Origin: CAZNHL01 sp964572965
GTDB taxonomy: Bacteria > Bacteroidota > Bacteroidia > Cytophagales > UBA9547
DNA length: 52,591 nt
Assembly: GCA_964572965.1 (NCBI GenBank)
Contig: CAZNHL010000023.1
Location: 1 to 52,591 of the forward strand
Direction of reading: 5' to 3'
The position numbers and the translations under genes were made by a program. Of this stretch, positions 6,762-16,090 are shown in pieces. The notes under the pieces are model-generated. The model saw only the letters and a list, made by a program, of their open reading frames with translations, was not told the origin of the DNA and searched no databases. Positions within the stretch are counted from its first letter, which is position 1. Each line of letters opens with the position of its first letter.

Positions 6762-8481
6762 TTTTCTTTTTAAGTTCGTCTGTTTTCAAATTTCTATCCG
6801 GATAATATACCGTTTCACTTAAACTTGCGCCCGGAGGCACCATTGGCAAAACGTTATCCTCTTTCAGTACTTTGCAATGCAACAAGAATGGGCCTTTTGT
6901 TTTATAAGCAAGTCTTACTGCATCTGTTAATTCTTCAACATTTGTTGCTGTGGCAGATGCTACTCCATAAGCTTTAGCCAATAATTCATAGTCAGGGTTC
7001 AAAATATCTACACCTGAATAGTTACGGGAATAGAACTGTTCCTGCCACTGACGTACCATTCCCAGGTAATTATTGTCAAGTAATAAGATTTTCACAGGCC
7101 ATTGTTCCTGAACACAGGTAATGAGCTCCTGTAAATTCATTTGGAAAGAACCGTCACCGGTTACGCACCAAACATTTTTATCTTTTGCAGCTGCCTGTGC
7201 TCCCATTGCTGCCGGGAAACCAAATCCCATTGAACCTAATCCGCCCGAAGTAAGGAAATGATTAGGTTTCATTTTGTTCAGGTATTGGCTGGCCCACATT
7301 TGGTGCTGACCTACGTCAGTCGCAACAATCATATCTTCAGGAGACATTTTCTCCAATACATCGATTGCAGTTATCATGTTAAACACATCATAATCTACTT
7401 CTTTGATCGGGTACTCATTGCGAAGCTCATTTAAGCGATTCACCCATTCTGCACGGTCTTTCCTATTTTCTTCAGTGATTGTCTTTGGAAAGTTTTGCAA
7501 AACCAATTTCAAATCACCATGTAAAAACACATTTGTTTTCACATTTTTATTACTTTCAGACACATCAATGTCGACATGCAATACTTTAGCGTTAGGAGCA
7601 AAATCCTTCAAACGACCAGTAATACGATCATCAAAGCGAATCCCCAATGCAATGATTAAGTCTGCTTCCTGAACTGCAGTATTAGCATACTTCATTCCAT
7701 GCATACCTAACCATGAAAAGTATAAAGGATCATTATCCTGAAGTACTCCCATTCCAAGAATAGTAGAAACAGCAGGAATTTGCTCTCTCTTTACAAATTC
7801 ACGTAATTCTTCATAAGAATCAGAAAGCAGGTTACCATGACCAGCAATGATCAACGGCTTCTTTGCTTCAGCAACAAGTTCTCCGGCCGCTTTTAATTCT
7901 TCATCTTTTACTTTATATAATCTCTTATACTGAGGTTTTTTGAACTTCTCTGCCCAATCTTCATCAAGCTCTATATAGGATAGCTGAATACTTCTTGGTA
8001 CATCAATCAATACAGGCCCGGGACGTCCATTGATGGCAATTTCGTAAGCTGTTCTGAAAATATCTTCAGCATCTTCCAAACGTCTTACTAAAAAACATTT
8101 TTTAGTAATTGGCAGGCAGATACCGGTAATATCTGTCTCCTGAAATGCATCTGTGCCTATCAAATCAAGATTAACCTGGCCGGTAATAGCAACCATTGGT
8201 ACTGAATCGCCATAAGCATCGGCAATACCGGTTACAAGGTTCGTAGCCCCTGGTCCGGATGTTGCCAGACAAAATCCTGGTTTGTTTTTAACACGAGCAT
8301 AGCCCTGTGCCGCAAATGCAGCTGCTTGCTCATGCCGTACCAAAGTGTGCTTTACATTACCCAATGCCAGTGCATCATAGATAGGTAAAATAGCCCCACC
8401 CGGATAAGCGAACAATTCGTCCACTTCTAGCAATTCCAGGATTTTCACGAAGTAGTCAGCTCCTCTTAATTTGATTTTCAT
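6730..8481 (-). CDS. ilvB: acetolactate synthase large (catalytic) subunit
   Basis: A 583-residue thiamine-diphosphate enzyme that condenses two pyruvates to acetolactate, or pyruvate with 2-oxobutyrate, as the first common step of valine, leucine and isoleucine synthesis. The N-terminal domain carries YPGGAILPIYDAL and the catalytic Glu in RHEQAAAFAAQGYAR (near 50). The C-terminal ThDP motif runs from GDGSFQMNLQEL to DNNYLGMVRQWQEQFY (near 440-490). The C-terminus overlaps the small-subunit gene. ilvD lies 42 bases upstream on the same strand. Biosynthetic (FAD-dependent) type is expected from the context and partner subunit. Confidence 0.95.
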   Translation of the reverse strand: MKIKLRGADYFVKILELLEVDELFAYPGGAILPIYDALALGNVKHTLVRHEQAAAFAAQGYARVKNKPGFCLATSGPGATNLVTGIADAYGDSVPMVAITGQVNLDLIGTDAFQETDITGICLPITKKCFLVRRLEDAEDIFRTAYEIAINGRPGPVLIDVPRSIQLSYIELDEDWAEKFKKPQYKRLYKVKDEELKAAGELVAEAKKPLIIAGHGNLLSDSYEELREFVKREQIPAVSTILGMGVLQDNDPLYFSWLGMHGMKYANTAVQEADLIIALGIRFDDRITGRLKDFAPNAKVLHVDIDVSESNKNVKTNVFLHGDLKLVLQNFPKTITEENRKDRAEWVNRLNELRNEYPIKEVDYDVFNMITAIDVLEKMSPEDMIVATDVGQHQMWASQYLNKMKPNHFLTSGGLGSMGFGFPAAMGAQAAAKDKNVWCVTGDGSFQMNLQELITCVQEQWPVKILLLDNNYLGMVRQWQEQFYSRNYSGVDILNPDYELLAKAYGVASATATNVEELTDAVRLAYKTKGPFLLHCKVLKEDNVLPMVPPGASLSETVYYPDRNLKTDELKKKNAEKLLVNKL

Positions 8482-8523
8482 ACGCCTCTTTTTTCGGAGA
8501 TTGTATTATATATAAATTATTGA

Positions 8524-10200
8524 TTACAAATCTGTTACGCAACCTTCTGAGGCATCAGCCACAGTCTTCGCATATTTATAAAGTACTCCTTTTGTTACTT
8601 TCAATGCAGGTTGAACCCACTTAGCTCTTCTGGCTGCAAGCTCTTCATCCGATACTTTCACATTGATGGTATTGTTAACCGCATCAATTTCAATGATATC
8701 ATCATTTTGTACTAAACCAATTGTACCGCCTTTATAAGCTTCAGGAGTAATATGGCCTACTACAAACCCGTGCGTTCCACCAGAGAAACGGCCATCTGTA
8801 ATCAATGCTACAGACTTACCTAAACCGGCACCTATAATTGCAGACGTCGGTTTTAGCATTTCAGGCATACCTGGTGCTCCTACCGGACCGGAATTAATGA
8901 TTACTACTACATCACCTGGTTTTACAGTACCATCCTGAATACCTGCGATAAGTTTTACTTCCCCATCAAAAACTCTGGCAGGGCCAGTAAACTTCTCACC
9001 TTCTTTACCTGAAATTTTAGCAACTGAACCTTTCTGAGCAATATTTCCATAAAGAATCTGCAGGTGGCCTGTCGCTTTCAATGGATTACTAAGCGGATAT
9101 ACAATTTTCTGATCGTAGTCCATAATAGACTTCACATCAGCCAGGTTTTCAGCAACCGTTTTACCAGTTACAGTTAAACAGTCTCCATGTAATAAACCTT
9201 CGTTCAGCATGTATTTCAATACAGCTGGTACACCACCATATTGCTGCAAATCCTGCATCAAATATTTCCCTGATGGTTTAAAATCAGCCAGCATAGGCGT
9301 AATGTCACTCATGCGCTGGAAGTCATCCTGTGTAATATCAACTCCAACAGCTTTACCCATTGCAATAAAATGCAATACAGCATTTGTACTTCCGCCCAGA
9401 ACAATGATACTGCGTATTGCATTTTCGAATGCTTTACGAGTCATAATATCCGATGGCTTAATATTTTTTTCCAGAAGAATACGGATATACTTGCCGGCTT
9501 CCAGACACTCTGCTTTTTTCTCTTCGGAAAGTGCTGTATTAGATGATGAATAAGGTAAGCTCATACCCAATGCTTCAATAGCAGAAGCCATGGTATTAGC
9601 AGTATACATACCTCCACAGGCACCCGCTCCCGGACATGCGTGTTTTATTACACCTTTATAATCTTCATCGGAGATGTTACCACAAAGCTTTTGACCTAAT
9701 GCTTCAAAAGCTGAAATGATATTCAGATCCTGGCCTTTATAATGACCTGCCGCAATTGTACCGCCATACACCATAATAGATGGACGGTTCAGGCGCGCCA
9801 TGGCCATAATGGTACCAGGCATATTTTTATCGCAACCAGGAATACCGATGATTCCATCGTAATATTGCCCGCCGCAAATTGTTTCAATACTATCGGCAAT
9901 AACATCACGGCTTACCAGAGAATATCTCATCCCTTCCGTTCCGTTACTCATTCCATCACTAACACCAATCGTATTAAATGTTAAACCAACAAGATCATTA
10001 TTCCAAACCCCTTTTTTAACAAGCTGAGCCAAGTCATTTAGGTGCATGTTACAAGTGTTACCATCGTAACCCATACTTGCAATACCCACTTGTGCTTTGT
10101 CCATATCGGCATCTGTCAAACCAATACCATACAACATTGCCTGAGCTGCCGGTTGCGTTACATCTTGTGTTAATACTGCACTGTATTTATTGATACTCAT
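8524..10200 (-). CDS. ilvD: dihydroxy-acid dehydratase
   Basis: A 558-residue IlvD/Edd family iron-sulfur enzyme that dehydrates 2,3-dihydroxy-isovalerate and -methylvalerate to the 2-oxo acids of the branched-chain pathway. Cluster-binding cysteines are visible in GCDKNMPGT (near 123) and PGAGACGGMYTANTM (near 190). The C-terminal signature GRFSGGTHGFVVGHITPEA (near 470) is intact. It is the first gene of ilvD-ilvB-ilvN-GT2. The reductoisomerase ilvC is not in the window. The ATG has a 67-base leader below a consensus -7 box. I looked for a branched-chain-rich leader peptide or T-box and saw neither. Confidence 0.96.
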   Translation of the reverse strand: MSINKYSAVLTQDVTQPAAQAMLYGIGLTDADMDKAQVGIASMGYDGNTCNMHLNDLAQLVKKGVWNNDLVGLTFNTIGVSDGMSNGTEGMRYSLVSRDVIADSIETICGGQYYDGIIGIPGCDKNMPGTIMAMARLNRPSIMVYGGTIAAGHYKGQDLNIISAFEALGQKLCGNISDEDYKGVIKHACPGAGACGGMYTANTMASAIEALGMSLPYSSSNTALSEEKKAECLEAGKYIRILLEKNIKPSDIMTRKAFENAIRSIIVLGGSTNAVLHFIAMGKAVGVDITQDDFQRMSDITPMLADFKPSGKYLMQDLQQYGGVPAVLKYMLNEGLLHGDCLTVTGKTVAENLADVKSIMDYDQKIVYPLSNPLKATGHLQILYGNIAQKGSVAKISGKEGEKFTGPARVFDGEVKLIAGIQDGTVKPGDVVVIINSGPVGAPGMPEMLKPTSAIIGAGLGKSVALITDGRFSGGTHGFVVGHITPEAYKGGTIGLVQNDDIIEIDAVNNTINVKVSDEELAARRAKWVQPALKVTKGVLYKYAKTVADASEGCVTDL

Positions 10201-10273
10201 ATCTAAATGGATAATTATCGTTCTAAAATGGAATAAACACCGAACGAAACTGATGTAAAGATTTTAGTAGGCA

Positions 10274-10281
10274 CAAACTTA
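10274..10281 (-). promoter_or_regulatory. putative -7 element of the ilv operon promoter
   Basis: On the minus strand TAAGTTTG (10281-10274) matches TAnnTTTG exactly. No clear TTG lies at the -33 position, so this may be a regulated or weak promoter. The predicted leader before the ilvD ATG at 10200 is about 65 bases. Confidence 0.4.
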
Positions 10282-10413
10282 ACTTAATGTTTAGCTACAG
10301 AGAAGGGAATCGAAAGAAAATTGAGTGATAATATATTTTATAACTACGGTTTCCAATAAATATTTTACTAGAAAAAACTCAAAAAAAATGGCACTAAACA
10401 CACTAAACATTAA

Positions 10414-11406
10414 TCACAACACCATCAAATTACAACCTCTGATATCAGAATTATCAAACCTTCCCAAGATTTCAAAACTACCATCAGGATACATTTTACC
10501 CAAATCCATTGTTTCGATAAAAGCACACGAGTCAATATTAGCAAGGTCTATTATATTAATGCCTCCACGTTGCAAAATATTACCCACAGCATAAGGATCA
10601 TTGGGGTCACGAATAAGTACTTTGAGCCAGGCAGGAACATTAAACAGCCCATTTCCTGCAGAATACCCCTGAGACAACAACTCTGTCATTCCATATTCTG
10701 AATGGATAAAGTCAACATTAAAGGCCTTAGTCAATACTTTGTGTACTTCTTCCCTTATCATTTCTTTCCGGCGTCCCTTCATTCCTCCCGTCTCCATTAC
10801 AATAAGGTTTGGGATATTAAGGCTGTGATTTTCTGCCAAATCCAGTAAAGCAAAAGTTACACCGAGCAGCAGTATCTTTTTCCCGGACAGGGCTGCTTTA
10901 TTTAAATTATCAACCAGAAGCTGGTGTTCATTCAAATAAAAACCGGACAATTCTGATTTTGTTTCCTTTACAAAATCTTCTGCCATTAATACCAGTGACG
11001 AACCTTCTCTTTCCAAATAGGAGGGTAACAAAGCGAAAATAACATAGTCGTTCAGCCTCCCATAAAACTGTTCAAAAATTATCCGGGCATTTTTTATATA
11101 GAGTGCTGTATCCCCAACAAAGTGCCTGCTGGTAACCTGTCCTGTTGTACCACTACTTGTAAAAACTACTTCCGGATCAAATTCACCGGACTTCACTTCA
11201 AAGCTTTTAAAAAAATCTATGGGAAGAAATGGAATTTGCGACAGCTCAGTTACCAGGTAAGGGTCAATACCTCTAAAAGTAACATATCTTGAATAGATCT
11301 CACTGTTGACAGCCTGATAGCGAAATAAAGCCAATGCTTTTTCGTTAAAATCAGACGAGTTAGTACTAAAAATCGTACTTTTAAATGACTCTTTGAAACC
11401 TTCCAT
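10414..11406 (-). CDS. LuxE-family acyl-protein synthetase, solitary
   Basis: A 330-residue member of the ANL-like LuxE family. Such proteins adenylate a fatty acid and hold it as an acyl-protein; in luminous bacteria LuxE passes it to the reductase LuxC. The ATP/AMP loop FTSSGTTGQVTSRHF lies near residue 81. The C-terminal hinge EILGRFDNSDIRGCNLM (near 311-327) resembles the ANL hinge with its Asp. There is no LuxC or luciferase nearby, so bioluminescence is not implied. A role in activating a fatty acyl or other carboxylate for surface-glycan or lipid modification is inference. It starts 60 bases from a divergent lipoprotein gene and appears monocistronic. Confidence 0.82.
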   Translation of the reverse strand: MEGFKESFKSTIFSTNSSDFNEKALALFRYQAVNSEIYSRYVTFRGIDPYLVTELSQIPFLPIDFFKSFEVKSGEFDPEVVFTSSGTTGQVTSRHFVGDTALYIKNARIIFEQFYGRLNDYVIFALLPSYLEREGSSLVLMAEDFVKETKSELSGFYLNEHQLLVDNLNKAALSGKKILLLGVTFALLDLAENHSLNIPNLIVMETGGMKGRRKEMIREEVHKVLTKAFNVDFIHSEYGMTELLSQGYSAGNGLFNVPAWLKVLIRDPNDPYAVGNILQRGGINIIDLANIDSCAFIETMDLGKMYPDGSFEILGRFDNSDIRGCNLMVL

Positions 11407-11466
11407 CAGGCAACAAAGTTAATATAAATCCATAGGCTTGTAAGTCTTTTTACTATATTTACCTCA

Positions 11467-11997
11467 ATGAGATACTGGAGTTATATACTTTTCACGGTTA
11501 TAAGCGTTTTTGCAATTCATTCCTGCAATCGTCCTCCTGAATATTCCAATATTCCTTATATCTCATTTAACCGTTTTCAGGATTTCCCCTCTAACGATTC
11601 ATTAAGAGTTTTTATTGATTTTAAAGATGGGGACGGGAATCTTGGCACAAACAACAAGGACTCTGGCGGAGTTTGGGAAAATTGTCCAAAAAATTATTTG
11701 ATTGACTGGTGGGTAAAAAAAGATGGGGAGTTTAAAAAAATCACTTCCTTCTCAACTGATGATCCTGATTTCAACTTTAACGGAAATTTCCCTGTATTGA
11801 ACCCTGAAGGCAAAAAAATGCCACTGGAAGGCACAATCAGGATTACATTACCTATGATGATAGTTCCAACAGCTACCCCTCCTCTACTGGGCAATGATAC
11901 CCTAAAATTTTCAATTTATATTAAAGACAGGGAATGTAACTCAAGCAACATAATTGAAACTCCTCCAATCGTTGTTAATCCAATACCGATTTTCTAA
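11467..11997 (+). CDS. hypothetical lipoprotein
   Basis: A 176-residue protein with a lipoprotein signal peptide: a hydrophobic stretch to residue 19, then Cys20 in the lipobox FAIHSC. The mature part has a DFKDGDGNLG motif (near 51-60), seen in many Bacteroidota surface lipoproteins, with an Asp/Gly pattern reminiscent of calcium-binding loops, followed by beta-rich sequence. I do not recognise a characterised family. It is divergent from the LuxE-like gene. Its stop codon overlaps the stop of the convergent SUI1 gene by 4 bases, with no terminator between them. Confidence 0.7.
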   Translation: MRYWSYILFTVISVFAIHSCNRPPEYSNIPYISFNRFQDFPSNDSLRVFIDFKDGDGNLGTNNKDSGGVWENCPKNYLIDWWVKKDGEFKKITSFSTDDPDFNFNGNFPVLNPEGKKMPLEGTIRITLPMMIVPTATPPLLGNDTLKFSIYIKDRECNSSNIIETPPIVVNPIPIF

Positions 11998-12338
11998 CCA
12001 CCTACCCTTTTTACTTTATATCCTTCTTTTTGAAGAAATTCCATTACTCTTACAACGAAATCTCCCTGAACGATAATTTCACCGTCTTTGGCACTCCCTC
12101 CTGCTCCACATTTATTTTTAAGCAGTTTTCCTAAACTCTCCAGATCAGCGTCTTTACCAACAAAACCTGTAACCAAAGTAACCTGCTTCCCTGCCCGCAA
12201 CTTTTTATCAAGCTGCACCTTAAGATTTTGTTGTTGAGGAGGTAAAGTTTCCTGATCTTCACCTCCTTCAAAACTGTATTGAAAGTTCTCGTCTGTAGAA
12301 TAAACTACGCCAAGTTTTCCTTTATTTTTCTTAGACAT
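11994..12338 (-). CDS. translation initiation factor SUI1/YciH family protein
   Basis: A 114-residue bacterial homologue of eukaryotic eIF1. The N-terminal 30 residues are polar linker. The SUI1 domain occupies about 38-112, with the motifs KQVTLVTGFVGKD, LGKLLKNKCGAGGSAKDG and IIVQGDFVVRVMEFL, which match the core of YciH. These proteins bind the small ribosomal subunit near the initiation site; the exact bacterial role is unsettled. The ATG lies inside the 3' end of the lipid-kinase gene (8-base overlap), so the two are cotranslated. Confidence 0.92.
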   Translation of the reverse strand: MSKKNKGKLGVVYSTDENFQYSFEGGEDQETLPPQQQNLKVQLDKKLRAGKQVTLVTGFVGKDADLESLGKLLKNKCGAGGSAKDGEIIVQGDFVVRVMEFLQKEGYKVKRVGG

Positions 12339-13218
12339 TCTTTAATAATACGTTCAAACTCAAGGGTAATACTTCTAACTCTAACCGTTGCCCCATTACG
12401 AACGGCTCTCCATCCAAATGTACCGCGGCAGATTCTTCACGCTCTACTACTACTTTAGAGGCTTTATAATATCTTAAGTACTTAGACTTATCCAATGATT
12501 TTGCAAACAAGCGAATACTAATTCCCGGCATTGCATAAAGAGGGAATTCCTTCATAATACAAATATCTAACTTACCGTCTCGAATATCTGCTTTCGGGGC
12601 AATATGAGCATTATTACCATACTGAGTTGAATTGGCAAAACTTATCAGAAAAGCTTCTTCTTCAACTTTCTGAGTTTCGTCATCGAAATATAAAGTATAC
12701 TTCCTTGGTTTATAGTTAGCGAATTCGCGAAGCGTAGTAGATATGTAGGTACTAAATCCCCTTCCTTTCTGTTCTGCAAACAATTTCCCTATCAAAGCAT
12801 CAAAACCAGTACCTGCCATGTTTGCAAATGGTTCTCCATTTAACGTACATACATCAATACTCTGACTTGCAGCATTATTAATAAAGTCTATCGATTTTGC
12901 CACATCCATTGGTATACCTAAATGGCGGGCCAGCCCATTGCCCGAACCGAATGGAACAATACTCAAAACGGCCTTTGTATGTAAAATACCTTTTACTACC
13001 TCATTTACGGTACCATCGCCACCCACAGCAACTACCACATCAACCCCATCAGCTGCGGCTTTTTCAGCTAGCTCTGTGGCCTGGTGAGGCCTTTGAGTTA
13101 TGATAACTTCATACTCAAGGTTCTTTAAATGTTTTTTAATTAAGCCGGGTACATGGTCTTTGTTTTTACCTCCGGCAATCGGATTAATAATAAAGAGTAC
13201 TTTCTTTTTCTGTGACAT
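12331..13218 (-). CDS. diacylglycerol kinase-like lipid kinase (YegS/DgkB family)
   Basis: A 295-residue lipid kinase with the fold shared by DgkB, YegS and sphingosine kinases. The N-terminus has FIINPIAGGKNKD; the nucleotide-binding signature VVAVGGDGTVNEVVKGI lies near 61-77; PFGSGNGLARHLGIP follows near 91; and the C-terminal lobe includes HLDGEPF near 268. In Gram-positives DgkB recycles diacylglycerol; in Bacteroidota the substrate is not established. The SUI1 gene overlaps its 3' end. The upstream region carries an inverted ACAGACA/TGTCTGT pair that could be regulatory. Confidence 0.88.
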   Translation of the reverse strand: MSQKKKVLFIINPIAGGKNKDHVPGLIKKHLKNLEYEVIITQRPHQATELAEKAAADGVDVVVAVGGDGTVNEVVKGILHTKAVLSIVPFGSGNGLARHLGIPMDVAKSIDFINNAASQSIDVCTLNGEPFANMAGTGFDALIGKLFAEQKGRGFSTYISTTLREFANYKPRKYTLYFDDETQKVEEEAFLISFANSTQYGNNAHIAPKADIRDGKLDICIMKEFPLYAMPGISIRLFAKSLDKSKYLRYYKASKVVVEREESAAVHLDGEPFVMGQRLELEVLPLSLNVLLKNV

Positions 13219-13322
13219 GGTTTTTATATTGCTTAAACAGACAAATTAACAATATTATACCTGTCTGTAACTATCACTCATTTTAAGAAATCATGACCTT
13301 AATATGACCTTTTCTTAAAACT

Positions 13323-15711
13323 TTATTGGCAGTTTTTGCAATAAAATTTCTTTAATGATGCTTTATCTAGTAACTGATAAGATATACCCTCTGTTGTATA
13401 TAATTCACACACTTCTTTCGGAGCAACAGTATAAGCATTCTCCAGAATCACAGGCAAACTCGGATCGCCAAGAATATCTTTATCAGAAACACCTACTTTG
13501 AGAAAGGAAAGCAATACCTCTTTGCCGGCATAGTCCTGAGCTACATAAGAAGTCAGCAATTCATGCATTGCATCAGGGTCATTAAAACGGTCAAAAGTTG
13601 CTCCAAAAGCAGCCGCCTCTTCTTCTGACATTTCAGTACCTTTATGATTTGCAATAACAACTTTCAAAGCTTCTTTACGGGCTTTAAGCTGCTTTAAACG
13701 TTTTGCTTTCTCTGCTCTCAACAAATAGACATTAGAACTCAACCTGTTTACAGCTTTTTTATCAGCTCCATAAACCAAAAGATTATTCACCTCATTCAAT
13801 AGCTCAGAAGGGTCAATAGTCTGGTCCTGAGAAGCCAACAAGATATGCAAAGCTGCCAGATTATATAAAGTCTTTACATTACCTTTACTCAGCTGATTTA
13901 TACTCAACAAATTATCATACACTTCCTGTACCCTATTAGAATCCAGGATAAATTTGAAAGTAGCCTGATTCACCAAAGCATTTGCAAATTTGGCATTATT
14001 AGGAATAACAAGGCTATCAAGCAAAGAAGCTTTCACTTCTTTGTAATAAAGAGCATTAAACAATTCTTTTTGTACCACCAATAGCTCTTTTTCATTATCA
14101 CTTTCAATTGCCTTTCTATATCTGGCAGCTATTGAGCTTCCCTGCGACTGTATTTTATCGCGCTTTAATTGCAGTCTCGCAAAAACATATACCTTACGTT
14201 GATTATTCCCTAAAATGACTAAAGAATCTTTAAACTTAACAGCACTGTTTAGTTGAGCAATTAAATCAGAACGGGATTTTTCTCCATCTTTTCTGAAAGA
14301 AGACTTACTGATATCTGTATATAGCTGAGCCCAATTTTTACGAATTTCCACAGAAAGGGGAATTACGTTTTTTTGTTGAGACTGAAATGCTTCCAGAATT
14401 GATTTACTTAATCCAGATGCAACATTTCGATCTGTTATTGTATCTGTCCCTACTTCTGTCATTACCAAAACATCCAAAGACTGAATATCATATTGACTTA
14501 AGTTCAGATAATCAAACNNNNNNNNNNGCTTTTAACTCTTCAGAATTGTATGATGCCTGGCGGTGGTCATAATCTAAAGGAATCCGTACTCTTTGATTTT
14601 TCTTAGCAAGCATCAATAACTGCGCATTAGGTGTCAATGTATCCACATATAAACCCATTGGCAAAAGCTGTAGTGAATCTATCTGAGGATTAGCCTGAAC
14701 CTGATAACTACATAGCGATTTTCCCTTAATATAAAGAATATTGAACTCCAGTTCTTCTTTTGCCATATTCACAGGCAAATCTCCGATTTTAGTCAACAGC
14801 TGATTTTCCGCTACCAGCCTGTTTCCTTTTAATAAGTTTTTCTTTTTTACAGGCTTAAGCAAAACGCCTCTGTTAATCGGAGAAGCATTCAAAATATTAG
14901 GAGCATCACAAGGGAATTGTGCTCTTCTAATGACATCTACAGCAATGGCATCAATTGCCTTTTCTGTAAGCTGAGTAAAAGCATTGAGATCACTGAAATA
15001 AAACAAAACCTCATTATTTTCAACCCTAACACCATACTTCAGGTCTAAAGGGAAATTTTTAACCTGTTTTCTACATTCAATGCATTCACCCTCGTTATTG
15101 AGCTTTAAACCATAGGCATCTTTGGGTTGTAAAACACCTGCCGGATGGAAATAAGGTTTATTACCCAAAACAGCCACCAGGTAAATCTTTTTACTTTCCT
15201 CATCAACAGCAATACCAATACCGATGTTACTAAAGTTTTCATTTACAAGATTTAAAAGCTGGGAAGAAGAAGTCAACATATCTTTGACTATCCCTTCAGA
15301 GGCATCTCCATAAGTTTCGTAAACGACCTTCTTATTTTCTTTCTTAAGCAAAACTGACTTTCCGATAAAAGTTGAGCCATTATTCTCTGCCAATTCTGAA
15401 TAATTACCGTTAAAATAAGCGACGCGATCACTAACGGTTGCTGTTTTTTTATTATCCTGCTTGTGTGTGTTTTTCCCCGTTTTAACAAGGTAGGCCACAT
15501 GGTTTTTAGCAGCTAAAGCCAATACACTGTCCTCTTCCAACTGGCGACCCACACGAAGTGTATCACGTACAAAATTTAGATTTTTTAAAACGAGAGTTTT
15601 AAGCAGATTAGAATCAAAATTAGCGAAAGAAACCTTTGTCTTACCATCTTGTGCTGTTGCTATACTTGTTGCAATAAGCACAATAGTTAAAACCCTGAAT
15701 ATTTTATTCAT
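13323..15711 (-). CDS. secreted CAP-domain (SCP-like) protein, interrupted by an assembly gap
   Basis: Two open frames (15711 to the gap and the gap to 13323) are best read as one gene of about 795 codons. Both run open into the 10-N stretch 14518-14527, and the downstream frame stays open back to the gap (FDYLNLSQYDIQSL precedes its first apparent start). The frames differ by one base, as expected for a gap of arbitrary size. ATG 15711 begins a signal peptide ending near ATAQ. Residues about 35-165 form a CAP/SCP-like domain: AAKNHVAYLV, a His in GKNTHKQ, YSELAENN and NENFSNIGIGIAVDE. A CxxC pair (GECIECRKQ) follows. The C-terminal half is helical and lacks a recognised domain. Function unknown. 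Confidence 0.65.
14518..14527. other. run of ten N (assembly gap of unknown true length)
   Basis: Ten ambiguous bases inside the CAP-domain gene. Coding sequence on the two sides is in different frames, so the number of Ns is a placeholder and not a measured length. Confidence 0.95.
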
Positions 15712-15850
15712 AATTAAAAATCTATAAAATCTAATACTACAATGGAATAATAACATCCCCGTATTAAACAAAGGTAAAAATTATTGCCACAAAACTAAAC
15801 AGAAAATACAGCTTCGGGCATGATTGCTAAATTGGTTAATGTATGGAGGG

Positions 15851-15891
15851 CTAAAAAACAAAAACCTCCAACTTTTCAGTCAGAGGTTTTT
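15851..15891 (-). terminator. intrinsic terminator of the tRNA-Leu gene
   Basis: Inverted repeat with 9-bp arms at 15860-15868 and 15883-15891 (AAAAACCTC). On the minus strand it is followed by GTTTTTTAG. It lies 7 bases beyond the tRNA 3' end. Confidence 0.8.
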
Positions 15892-15897
15892 TTGATG

Positions 15898-15978
15898 TAC
15901 CCAGGGCCGGGATCGAACCGGCACTCCGATGGAACACGATTTTGAGTCGTGCGCGTCTACCAGTTCCGCCACCTAGGC
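15898..15978 (-). tRNA. tRNA-Leu, anticodon CAA
   Basis: The minus strand folds as a class II tRNA. The acceptor GCCTAGG pairs with CCTGGGT (with G-U pairs), followed by discriminator A. A D-arm contains GGAACTGGTAGACGC. The anticodon stem CACGA/TCGTG encloses the loop CTCAAAA, giving anticodon CAA. The variable arm is short (TCC/GGA). The T-arm is GCCGG-TTCGATC-CCGGC. The 81-base gene does not encode CCA. It reads UUG codons. It has its own consensus promoter 13-20 bases upstream and a terminator directly after it. Confidence 0.95.
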
Positions 15979-15997
15979 ATGTGTCGTATTGGGATTG

Positions 15998-16027
15998 CAA
16001 AGGTAACCATATTTATCACATATCCAA
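15998..16027 (-). promoter_or_regulatory. consensus promoter of tRNA-Leu
   Basis: On the minus strand TTG (16027-16025), 19 bases, then TACCTTTG (16005-15998): an exact match to the Bacteroidota -33/-7 consensus at the usual spacing. Transcription would begin around 15991, leaving a leader of about 13 bases before the tRNA. Confidence 0.75.
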
Positions 16028-16090
16028 AACCAAAAACATGTTTTATACAAATAAAATTCAACCTAAGCTGTATCTGTTTATTTATCAATA

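Noticed and set aside
10201..10413. Branched-chain leader peptide, T-box or riboswitch upstream of ilvD
   Set aside because: I found no Leu/Val/Ile-rich short frame and no terminator/antiterminator pair; only a -7-like element is supported.
10414..11406. Evidence for a bioluminescence operon
   Set aside because: Only a LuxE-like gene is present; no LuxC, LuxD or luciferase subunits lie nearby.
14387..14572. Frameshift or pseudogene interpretation of the CAP-domain gene
   Set aside because: The frame change coincides exactly with the run of Ns, so a sequencing gap explains it without invoking a mutation.
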